A stretch of DNA of 64,000 bases from Neoarius graeffei. Lineage: Eukaryota; Chordata; Actinopteri; Siluriformes; Ariidae. A model generated the notes under the pieces. That model saw nothing but the letters and a program-made list of their open reading frames with translations, was not told the origin of the DNA and did not search any database. Shown here in pieces: positions 23,076-32,223 of the stretch. A program made the translations under genes and the position numbers. Location of the stretch: positions 32,259,461 through 32,323,460 of the forward strand of contig NC_083592.1 in NCBI RefSeq assembly GCF_027579695.1. The letters are read 5' to 3'. Each line of letters begins with the position of its first letter. The stretch's first letter is position 1.

Positions 23076-23520
23076 TGTCAGTCCTGTGTGCTGTGGCGCA
23101 TGCACTTGAAGGCGTGCCTTGGGCTGCGCAAGCGCCAAGTGGACTCCAGCACGCGCGCCGTGAACAAGGCACACCTGAGCTCAATTAAGGAACTATGTGT
23201 TTGCCTATTTAAGGACTGTGCTGATGCATTTGCATTGCGAAGTATTACAATATGCATGTACGCATTACTGAGTCTTTCTGCCCATTGTCTTGATTTCCTG
23301 TTTCATGATCCTTGTACCTGTTTCTCGTTCTTGTCCTCACTTAGCTTTAGATGTACTGTTTGCGCCTCGACCGACCCTTTTGCCTGTATTCTTGTTTTTG
23401 ATTTAGCCTGCCGTTTTGGATTGTTTGCTTGTGTATATATTGTCTCACTGTATATATATTCTGCACCTTATTAACCTATATACTTCTGCACATACATCTG
23501 CCTCCTTCGTGTACATGACA
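23076..23520 (+). repeat. Solo LTR (gypsy-like) inside the Kolobok element
   Basis: 445 bp, TGTCAGTCC to ACATGACA, with the 5-bp duplication TGGAG at 23071-23075 and 23521-23525. A TATTTAAGGAC promoter-like motif near 23209 and a T-rich 3' half suit an LTR. No internal region remains, so it is a recombined relic of unknown family. Confidence 0.75.
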
Positions 23521-23594
23521 TGGAGATTATTCCATATGACTTTGAACCAACGTGGAGTAGAGAAGAGTTGGAAAGACGACAGGATAAGGACTAG
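23520..23594 (+). pseudogene. Short ORF with PYxFEP motif, Kolobok-associated relic
   Basis: 24 codons starting MEIIPYDFEPTWSREELERR. The PY-x-FEP ... E-E-L-x-R pattern resembles the multicopy 'P2X7-intracellular-domain-like' ORFs of fish, which I recall as transposon-associated. The ORF stops after the motif, so no cysteine-rich domain follows in this frame. The solo LTR inserted at its very start and duplicated TGGAG. Confidence 0.45.
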
Positions 23595-23903
23595 TCCGTC
23601 ACGCTGGTATTTATGTCATTACTGTCGCACAATTAAAACGTGCCAGATCAGGTGGCTGGTGGGTTTTCAAAATAATAAATACATATACTGAGCACATTTC
23701 CCACATAATCCTCACTAAGGTTTCGGACAGCACTACAAAATGGTGTCCCCACTATATAGTGCCATATATAGTGACTAGGGAGCAATTTTGGACACAGGGA
23801 AACCTTCCAGCTTGATTATGTCAGCAATCGAAAGAGTGTGCGCGGCTTTTGACAACATTGGCAGATGTTGGTCACTTTGATTTCCGCTGTACGTTTTACT
23901 TCC

Positions 23904-24257
23904 AGGGCGGCACGGTGGTGTAGTGGTTAGCACTGTTGCCTCACAGCAAGAAGATCCTGGGTTCGAACCCAATGGCTGGTGAGGGCCTTTCTGTGTGGAG
24001 TTTGCATGTTCTCCCCGTGTCTGCATGGGTGCTCCGGTTTCTCTCACAGTCCAAAGACATGTAGGTTAGGTTAACTGGTGACTCTAAATTGACCGTAGGT
24101 GTGAATGGTTGTCTGTGTCTATGTGTCAGCCCTGTGATGACCTGGTGACTTGTCCAGGGTGTACCCCGCCTTTCGCCCATAGTCAGCTGGGATAGGCTCC
24201 AGCTTGCCCGCGACCCTGTAGAACAGGATAAGTGGCTAGAGATAATGGATGGATGGG
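23904..24257 (+). repeat. tRNA-headed SINE (copy 8)
   Basis: Flanked by the 10-bp duplication TTTTACTTCC at 23894-23903 and 24258-24267. The central block is slightly shortened. Confidence 0.92.
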
Positions 24258-24427
24258 TTTTACTTCCGTCCTACGATGTCTCGCACAGGTCTCAGTGAAT
24301 TTCGTTTACGGCCATTGCTTTGACATATGGACCAATATAGCATATTTCAAACACTCATAACTTGCTATAGCAGTGACAGAAATGCATTCCTACCTTTTAT
24401 AAAATGAGATAAATAGAATTTTGATAA

Positions 24428-24801
24428 GGCAGCATGGTGGTGTAGTGGTTAGCGCTGTCGCCTCACAGCAAGAAGGTCCGGGTTTGAGCCCCGTGGCCGG
24501 CGAGGGCCTTTCTGTGTGGAGTTTGCATGTTCTCCCCGTGTCCGCGTGGGTTTCCTCCGGGTGCTCCGGTTTCCCCCACAGTCCAAAGACATGCAGGTTA
24601 GGTTAACTGGTGACTCTAAGTTGACCGTAGGTGTGAATGTGAGTGTGAATGGTTGTCTGTGTCTATGTGTCAGCCCTGTGATGACCTGGCGACTTGTCCA
24701 GGGTGTACCCCGCCTTTCGCCCGTAGTCAGCTGGGATAGGCTCCAGCTTGCCTGCGACCCTGTAGAAGGATAAAGCGGCTAGAGATAATGAGATGAGATG
24801 A
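24428..24801 (+). repeat. tRNA-headed SINE (copy 9)
   Basis: Flanked by the 12-bp duplication GAATTTTGATAA at 24416-24427 and 24802-24813. It is nearly identical to copy 2, so a recent insertion. Confidence 0.93.
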
Positions 24802-24959
24802 GAATTTTGATAATAAAAAAAATTGCCCTCAGATCTCCTTTAAGGCTCAAACCTCAACTTATAATGGGAATGATCTGCTTCAGGATAACATTCAAATCAA
24901 TTAATTCCAACACAGAGTGCTTTGGGGGAACATGTGGGTCTAAGCAGTGCTCCAGATGT

Positions 24960-24962
24960 GAC

Positions 24963-24997
<35 letters not shown>

Positions 24998-25014
24998 CAC
25001 ACAAACACACACAC
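24960..25014. repeat. (CA)n microsatellite
   Basis: Nearly pure CA dinucleotide run with a few interruptions (CAAA). Confidence 0.95.
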
Positions 25015-25039
25015 CACTTCCTGCGGTTTGGGTCCAGTT

Positions 25040-25220
25040 GAGTCTGTGGTTGTGCGCCGGAGGTGCGCGTGCCGCCGCGTGCGCTGATGGAGTCACCAAA
25101 GCAAGGCTCGCGCGCTGTGCACTCTGAGGGAGATGCTAAGCTAATTGTTTGGAAGCCGCAGCCGCCACAGAGCACCGAGCCGCCGGGCGCCCTGCTGCTG
25201 CTGCTGCTGCTGCTTTAGCG
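25040..25220 (+). promoter_or_regulatory. CpG-rich patch with small ORF and CTG run, possible first exon
   Basis: CpG-dense in an otherwise CpG-poor window ('gtgcgcgtgccgccgcgtgcgc', 'gccgccgggcgcc'). It encloses a 43-codon ORF at 25087-25218 (MESPKQGSRAVHSEGDAKL...) that ends in a leucine run made by (CTG)n at 25190-25213. I do not recognise the peptide. It could be the promoter or first exon of an unseen plus-strand gene, or a 5' UTR with an upstream ORF. Confidence 0.35.
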
Positions 25221-25410
25221 GTTTTAATCACGAAATACCACATTTTGAAGAAAAAAATGCTGCCAAGGAAGCGGTAAAGAAGACTAATTACATTTCAGTG
25301 TGTCTCATGTTTTAAAAATACTTGAGGAAAATAAGTAGGAGCTCAATTCTCAGGAACAACAGGTAACACTTCAGGTTTATCATTTGGATACAGCTTTTTT
25401 TTTTTTAATT

Positions 25411-26069
25411 AATATTTTGTCGGATATCTCGCCACATTTAAGTTTTTTTTTTTTCCTTTGGAATAATCTGCATAGTTTGTAAACATTGTCTTGCTGAGTC
25501 AGAAATAGAAGAAATCTCTGTGGGAGACTCAGACTTCAGTAATCAGAAGGCGGACAGTTACAGTGGTACTGGGCATCATCCTCATCATCATCCTGATCCT
25601 CCTCCTCCTCCTCATTATCATCCTGATCCTCCTCATTATCATCCTGATCCTCCTCCTCCTCCTCATTATCATCCTGATCATCCTCCTCCTCATTATCATC
25701 CTGATCATCCTCATCCTCCTCGTTATCATCCTGATCATCCTCATCCTCCTCGTTATCATCCTGATCATCCTCATCTTCCTCGTTATCATCCTGATCATCC
25801 TCATCCTCCTCATTATCATCCTGATCATCGTCATCCTCATCATCATCTATCAGTACTCAGGAGCTTCTGAATGGTCATTACTTTTTACTTATTTTCTCTG
25901 TAATATTTTGTTGGATATCTCGCCACATTTAAGTATTTTTTTTTCTTTGGAATAACCTACATAGTTTGTAAACATTGTCTTGCTGAGTCAGAAATAGAAG
26001 AAATCTCTGTGGGAGACTTAGACTTTAGTAATCAGAAGGCGGACAGTTACAGTGGTACTGGGCATCCTG

Positions 26070-26110
<41 letters not shown>

Positions 26111-26651
26111 CATCATCATCCTGATCCTCCTCCTCCTCCTCATTATCATCCTGATCCTCCTCATTATCATCCTGATCCTCCTCATTATCATCCTGATCAT
26201 CCTCCTCCTCCTCCTCATTATCATCCTGATCCTCCTCCTCCTCATTATCATCCTGATCATCCTCATCCTCCTCGTTATCATCCTGATCATCCTCATCCTC
26301 CTCGTTATCATCCTGATCATCTTCATCCTCCTCGTTATCATCCTGATCATCCTCATCTTCCTCGTTATCATCCTGATCATCCTCATCCTCCTCATTATCA
26401 TCCTGATCATCGTCATCCTCATCATCATCTATCAGTACTCAGGAGCTTCTGAATGGTCATTACTTTTTACTTATTTTCTCTGTAATATTTTGTTGGATAT
26501 CTCGCCACATTTAAGTATTTTTTTTTCTTTGGAATAACCTACATAGTTTGTAAACATTGTCTTGCTGAGTCAGAAATAGAAGAAATCTCTGTGGGAGACT
26601 TAGACTTTAGTAATCAGAAGGCGGACAGTTACAGTGGTACTGGGCATCCTG

Positions 26652-26686
<35 letters not shown>

Positions 26687-27227
26687 CATCATCATCCTGA
26701 TCCTCCTCCTCCTCCTCATTATCATCCTGATCCTCCTCATTATCATCCTGATCCTCCTCATTATCATCCTGATCATCCTCCTCCTCCTCCTCATTATCAT
26801 CCTGATCCTCCTCCTCCTCATTATCATCCTGATCATCCTCATCCTCCTCGTTATCATCCTGATCATCCTCATCCTCCTCGTTATCATCCTGATCATCTTC
26901 ATCCTCCTCGTTATCATCCTGATCATCCTCATCTTCCTCGTTATCATCCTGATCATCCTCATCCTCCTCATTATCATCCTGATCATCGTCATCCTCATCA
27001 TCATCTATCAGTACTCAGGAGCTTCTGAATGGTCATTACTTTTTACTTATTTTCTCTGTAATATTTTGTCGGATATCTCGCCACATTCAAGTATTTTTTT
27101 TTCTTTGGAATAACCTACATAGTTTGTAAACGTTGTCTTGCTGAGTCAGAAATAGAAGAAATCTCTGTGGGAGACTCAGACTTCAGTAATCAGAAGGCGG
27201 ACAGTTACAGTGGTACTGGGCATCCTG

Positions 27228-27266
<39 letters not shown>

Positions 27267-27317
27267 TGTCAGCACTCAGGAGCTTCTGAATGGTAATTAC
27301 TTTTTACTTATTTTCTC
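25411..27317. repeat. Higher-order satellite, four tandem units with CTC/ATC trinucleotide cores
   Basis: Units start at 'aatattttgt(t/c)ggatatctcgcc': 25411, 25902, 26484 and 27060 (about 491, 582, 576 and 258 bp). Each has a roughly 200-bp unique part ('ttgctgagtcagaaatagaag', 'gcggacagttacagtgg') and a core built of 'cctcctcattatcatcctgatcat' words; the last unit has only a pure ATC core. Core length changes explain the differing unit sizes. Units 2 and 3 are almost identical, which points to recent unequal exchange. All frames across the cores are open because of composition; I do not treat them as genes. Confidence 0.9.
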
Positions 27318-27354
27318 TGTATTTCCGTTGAAATACTGTAAACTGTCCTGTTCT

Positions 27355-27640
27355 TTGTCTCAGCGGTGGTACCATTAAGGGGACATGTTTTATTCAGTCT
27401 CTGAAAATAAAGTACATTATTGTACCTTTAGGGGTACAACGACTTGTCAGTGGGGCGGCACCCTCTAAGGTACCCTCTAAGGTACTTATTTGTACCCTTT
27501 ATATACTGCTTGGGAACATATATGTACCATTTTGGCCCTACAAAGGTACACATAGTTACCTTGAGGTCCAGGGCGTACATTAGTGTAGACTGTACCTTGA
27601 GGGACATAAATGGATTCCTACTATACCCCTATTTCTGACA
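27355..27640. repeat. Interspersed repeat rich in GGTAC words
   Basis: Contains 'aggggtacaacgacttgtca', 'ctctaaggtaccctctaagg' and 'tttgtaccattttgg'. These recall a common fish non-autonomous repeat; I cannot define the ends or the superfamily. Confidence 0.5.
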
Positions 27641-28302
27641 GCATAGCTACATTTAGGATGTATATTTCACTTTACAGATCATTTAGGGTGCTTAACTGGA
27701 CCGTAATTGAACCTAGAACCACTACTGTAAAAGTGAATTAACAGTACATGATAGAAATATATATTTGACATGCTTGAAACAGGTACAGGTGGTCCTGATT
27801 GCTACTGATTTTGGTTAGTTAAATCCTTGAGATTTATCTTCACTCACACATTCTGCTCTCTGCTTAATGAAGGTTATGTTGACCAGTAATGTCTTTCTTC
27901 TTTTCATAAGACTATGATCCTGATAGGTGATGTAATGGTACATAATGTCTCTCTTCTTTCGTATAGTAGTTTAGTCTAAACCAGTGATGTAATGCTTCAT
28001 TACCCATTTACGTTATACACAGATAACTTTGCTTCGTCAATCACATCATCATCAACCAATCATAGAGCTACAACACACTCTTGAATGTGAATCTATACTC
28101 ATGTTTGTCCTACAGAAAAAATGAGAAACATCTCTGAGCAGCTGTGTCTGTGTCAGTGACTGTTTGCTCCCAGATCGATCCGTAAGGCAGAATTTCTGAG
28201 GCGGCAGAGGTCTACAGTACATTCCTACATCATACTTTTTCAATTCGACCTCCTTCGGTACACACAGATCAAAACCTATCAGAACATCACTTACACTTTT
28301 CT
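27641..28302. other. Spacer, nothing recognised
   Basis: No ORF or repeat boundary that I can support. Confidence 0.45.
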
Positions 28303-28306
28303 AGAT

Positions 28307-29224
28307 AAAGGCCCGGTCCCACTGGCCGATGGACACAAAACGTATGCAAAAAGGACACAGCGGACAAGCAAAATTTCGGGGGTGGCTCTATCCGTTTTCA
28401 TCCGCTCCAGAAATGGACAAAATTGGCGAAAATTTGCGAAAACAGAACGGAAAAGAACGGTCGTGGGTAGTATATAGCGGGGATGTTAAACGCATGTTCA
28501 TAGGAAGCCTAGCTGATGAAAGCGGATGGAAGTGGATGACAGCTCCGAAGGAGTTACCGGTGATAACTGAGAAGCGGACGCATAGCAGAAAGAGCGGATG
28601 CATAGCGGCTGAAGGGGATGCATCACGTACGCCTAACGGAAACAAAGGGGATGTTGCGCGGATGTATATTGGATGCAGACCGTTCACTGCGCTAGGTGTC
28701 CTTCTACATACTCTAGACATACTCCAGACATCCTAAATATACGAGATACATCCCAGATATAAACGCTTTGTCCGTTTTGAATACTTTATATACGAGATGC
28801 ATACGCTTACATCCTTTCTATTTCCGTGCTGCTAACGACGAATAGACGTTTCATGTACCTTATCTTTCCTCCCTCTTTCCGTTTTCAGCTGCAGCGGATG
28901 TGAGTTGCGAGGATGCCCAGAGGATGCAGAGAGGATACAGCAGACGTTTAACGGATGATAACGGACATAGAATGTTTGTTGCTCGTATATGTCGTGGATT
29001 TACATTGTACACGGTGGAAAGTTCATCCGTTCTAAAAGTTTTGTGCAGCTCAAAACTTTTTGCGCGGATGAAATCACAGTGGACGGATGCTCGATGGATA
29101 GAGCGTATGAAGCACGTATGCAATGAGTACACAACAGATGCATAGCGTTTTCCAACGGATGGCAAAGATTTTTTTACGTTTTACATCCTCTTTGCATCCG
29201 TAAGTGCAGTGGGACCGGGCCTTT
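28307..29224. mobile_element. Non-autonomous DNA element with 18-bp inverted ends
   Basis: 918 bp, starting AAAGGCCCGGTCCCACTG and ending in its exact inverse. The 4-bp direct repeat AGAT (28303-28306 and 29225-29228) flanks it. The interior is dense in GGATG/CGGATG words in both halves, giving weak long-range inverted symmetry ('cgtatgcaaaaagga' against 'tcctctttgcatccg'). ORFs inside are products of that word bias. The superfamily is not assigned. Confidence 0.8.
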
Positions 29225-29249
29225 AGATACGTTGTAAATAGGAAACACA

Positions 29250-29804
29250 CAGTACTGAGCAAAAGTCTTAGGCACATGAAAATAAATGCTGTAGAGCAAT
29301 TATGCCTTCAGAAATAATGAAATTAAATGTTTCTACATTAAAAAATACTATAAAGAGCAGTAAACATTAATAGATGAAACAAGGTCAATATTTTTATGTT
29401 TTAAGTGAGAACACTTTACTTTAAAAATAGTCTCAGGTATAAATGAGTGCAGTTTTATAAGGAAATGAGCTGTAGGTTTTTACTGAGTATCTTGCAGAAC
29501 CAATCACAGTTCTTCTGGACACTTTGGTTGTCACACTTACTTCTTATTTTTACAGCAAAACTCAGAAGCCTTCAGAAGGTTTTTTTTTTTCTTTCTGAAA
29601 AGAGGTTTCTTACATAACATGTTGCTCTCTTTACTGACATACAAACATTTTTCTGTAACATTTAATTTTGTGTTTGAAAACTAATTTTGGAAATCTAAAA
29701 TGTTTTTGTACTGACTCGATAATGTAGAAGTCATAAAATAAAAATCTATAACAAAGTTTATACTAAAAAACAAAACAGGGTACCTAAGACATTTGGACAG
29801 TACT
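29250..29804. mobile_element. MITE with ACAGTACTG ends (Tc1/mariner-like)
   Basis: The left end ACAGTACTGAGCAAAAGTCT and the right end, read in reverse, TAGTACTGTCCAAATGTCTT are imperfect inverted repeats. No transposase ORF lies between. An (ATAC)n run follows at about 29806-29828. Confidence 0.65.
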
Positions 29805-29828
29805 ATACATACATACATACATACATAC

Positions 29829-30148
29829 AGGTACAGTAGATGCCCCCTTGATTTTATAACTCCAGCAATGAGGTAAAGTACAGTTTGGTTTGTTTAATTC
29901 ATTAGAGATTTCTACTGGTTTCTAATGTGTTTCTGGAGGTCTGTAATTTTGGTGTTTTTCCCTAGTGATTCCTGATGATTATCAAACTTTTATTATTATT
30001 GTAATCAACTGCACATGAAAGAAGGCCCTCTTGGGTCTTGATCTTGGTCCTCTTGGATCATGGGTAATATTTAATAGTAACCAGAAAATCCTGAATGGAA
30101 ACCTACAGGAATCTGATCAAAACCATAAGTCAATTCCCATTAAGGCCC
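29829..30148. other. Spacer, nothing recognised
   Basis: No supported feature. Confidence 0.4.
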
Positions 30149-30247
30149 TTTAGTATAAATACACAGGTGATTATAGGAAATCGCGCGCGTTGATTGGTTG
30201 AGAAACTCAGACTATTTCTCAGTAATCACCTCGAGCAACTTGGCAAA

Positions 30248-30360
30248 ATGGCAGCCAATCATTTCATTAATGTAAGTGAAGAATTACAAGTCATGAAAGA
30301 AAATGCTGTTCCTAAAAGCACTAAAGATGTTACAAAGTTTGGTCTAAAACTATTCAAAGG
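30248..30360 (+). CDS. Exon-like ORF, start of an unassigned DUF3504/Crypton-like protein
   Basis: MAANHFINVSEELQVMKENA opens the frame, and it continues through PKSTKDVTKFGLKLFKG to a strong donor (CAAAG|GTAAGG at 30360/30361). The pattern 'xVPKSTKxxTKFGxKxF' recalls the N-terminal part of DUF3504 proteins (the ZMYM2/QRICH1/KIAA1958 tyrosine-recombinase-like group) that are multicopy in fish. No second exon is found in the window. It lies inside an inverted-repeat element, so it is probably a mobile gene rather than a fixed host gene. The residue match is from memory and weak. Confidence 0.4.
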
Positions 30361-30406
30361 TAAGGTGGAATTGTGATTTATTTGATCTATTTCAAAACAA
30401 AGTATT

Positions 30407-30719
30407 TGTAACAGTTCCTGATGTGGATGGAGCACAGCAGCACGGCAGGCGAGAGTTGATGTTAGCCAAACCACTATATTTAGCCTTTCAGCTTTCTTTC
30501 TTTCTTTCTCTCTCACTCACTCACTCACTCACTCATACATGGGTTGTGGTTGGGGAGAGAGAGCTCCTTTTCTCTGCTCTCTCTCTCTCCTTTTATGCTC
30601 CATCCCTGTAACAAACACACACACATTATTGACAGCAGGTGGAATGACTTAACCACTTACCTTCCCTGACCCCACCCTCCATTCACAGACCGCTGCTTTG
30701 CCACGCCCCCGCTGCCACA
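30407..30719 (-). repeat. LTR of the Gmr1-type element, window-left (3' LTR)
   Basis: Read on the plus strand it starts TGTAACAGTTC and ends CGCTGCCACA, so on the element strand it is TGTGGCAGCG to GAACTGTTACA. It holds CTTT and CACT microsatellite runs. A polypurine tract (GGTGGGGGTA, element strand) follows at about 30720-30730. Part of the LTR and adjoining sequence is repeated at about 30790-31050. Confidence 0.8.
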
Positions 30720-31249
30720 TACCCCCACCGCCCGACTCAGGCCAGGGAGCTGTCCGGCCTGAAGCTGACTCCCCCCCGATCACTCACTCAGGCCAGGGAG
30801 CCGTCCGGCCTGAAGCTGACTCCCCCTGATCACTCACTCACTCACTCACTCACTCACTCACTCACTCATACGTGTTGTGGTCGGGGAGAGAGAGAGCTCC
30901 TTTTCTCTGCTCTCTCTCTCCTTTTATGCTCCATCCCTGTAACAAACACACACACATTATTGACAGCAGGTGGAATGACTTAACCACTTACCTTCCCTGT
31001 GCCCACCCTCCATTCACAGACTGCTGCTTTGCCACGCCCCCGCTGCCACATACCCCCACCGCCCGACTCAGGCCAGGGAGCCGTCCGGCCTGAAGCTGAC
31101 TCCCCCCTGACGGGACAGGAAGTCCGCCACCGCCATCTGTGTCCCCGGCCTGTGGATCACCTCGAACTTAAATGGCTGGAGGGCGAGATACCAACGGGTG
31201 ATCCGCGCATTGGCATCCTTCATGTGGTGAAGCCATTGGAGGGGCGCGT

Positions 31250-32223
31250 GATCTGAACAGAGAGTGAAAGGGCGCCCCAGCAGGTAGTATCAAAGGGCGA
31301 GGACCGCCCACTTGATGGCGAGACACTCCTTCTCGATTGTGCTGTACCTGCTTTCACGCATCGAGAGTTTCCGGCTGATGTACAGCACGGGGCGCTCCTC
31401 GCCCGCCACCTCCTGGGACAAAATGGCCCCCAGCCGTCTGTCCGATGCATCAGTCTGCAAAATAAAGGGGAGAGAGAAGTCAGGGGAGTGTAAAAGTGGC
31501 CCCCCATACAGTGCAGCTTTTACTTCAGAGAAGGCCTGTTGGCACTGCTCCGTCCACTGGACCGGATCTGAAGCCCCCTTTTTAGTGAGATCGGTTAGTG
31601 GGCTGGTGACGTCCGAATAATTAGGTATAAACCTACAATAATAGCCAGCCCAGATACTGTACTTCCACCCACCCAATCGCACACTTTTTTGGGTTAGCTG
31701 TGAGGCCCGCTTGCCTCAGCGACTTTAGAACAGCCCTCAGGTGTTTCAGGTGCTGCGGCCAATCATTACTGTAAGTTATAATGTTTGTCTAGATAGGCGG
31801 CCGCATAGGCAGCGTGAGGGCGAAGGACCCTGTCCATAAGCCGCTGGAACGTAGCGGGCGCCCCAAATAACCCAAAAGGGAGCGTGACAAATTGGTGTAA
31901 TCCAAATGGTGTGCAAAAGGCCGTTTTTTCTCGGGATAGAGGAGTCAAGGGGATCTGTCAATATCCCTTTGTTAGATCCAGTGTTGAATAAAAGCGAGCA
32001 GTGCCTAACCGATCAAGCAACTCATCAATGCGAGGCATTGGGTATGTGTCAAATTTAGACACCGCATTGACCTTTCTATAGTCCACACAGAACCGGACCG
32101 ACCCGTTGGTCTTGGGAACCAGGACCACTGGGCTGCTCCAGTCACTGTGGGACTCCTCGATTATGCCTATTTCGAGCATGGCCTTGAGTTCGTCCCGAAC
32201 CTCCTTTTTTTGTGTTTGGGCAA
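31250..32223 (-). pseudogene. RT and RNase H region of the Gmr1-type element
   Basis: RT shows SDWSSPVVLVPKTNGSVRFC and DYRKVNAVSKFDTYP, then the LPFGLFGAPATFQRLM block. RNase H shows FILQTDASDRRLGAILSQE and YSTIEKECLAIKWAV. These lie downstream of the integrase on the element strand. Broken in a few places. Confidence 0.85.

Larger units (their letters stand above)
22739..24843 (+). mobile_element. Kolobok-type DNA transposon with three later insertions
   Basis: TTAA at both edges (22739-22742 and 24840-24843) encloses inverted ends AAAGGGGAACTGAAG and AAAGGAGATCTGAGG (right end read on the other strand). TTAA duplication and AAAGGGGAACTGAAG-type ends are features of Kolobok elements. The element holds a short coding relic (23520-23594), a solo LTR (23076-23520) and two SINEs (23904-24257 and 24428-24801). 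No transposase is visible, so it is a non-autonomous or gutted copy. Confidence 0.7.

Noticed and set aside
25520-27113. His/Pro-rich, Leu/Ile-rich and Met/Arg-rich proteins on both strands
   Set aside because: All frames across a trinucleotide satellite are open by composition; no conserved domain or splice context supports any of them.
28329-29165. Coding region in the 28.3-29.2 kb interval
   Set aside because: ORFs lie inside an inverted-repeat element with repeated GGATG words and show no family resemblance.
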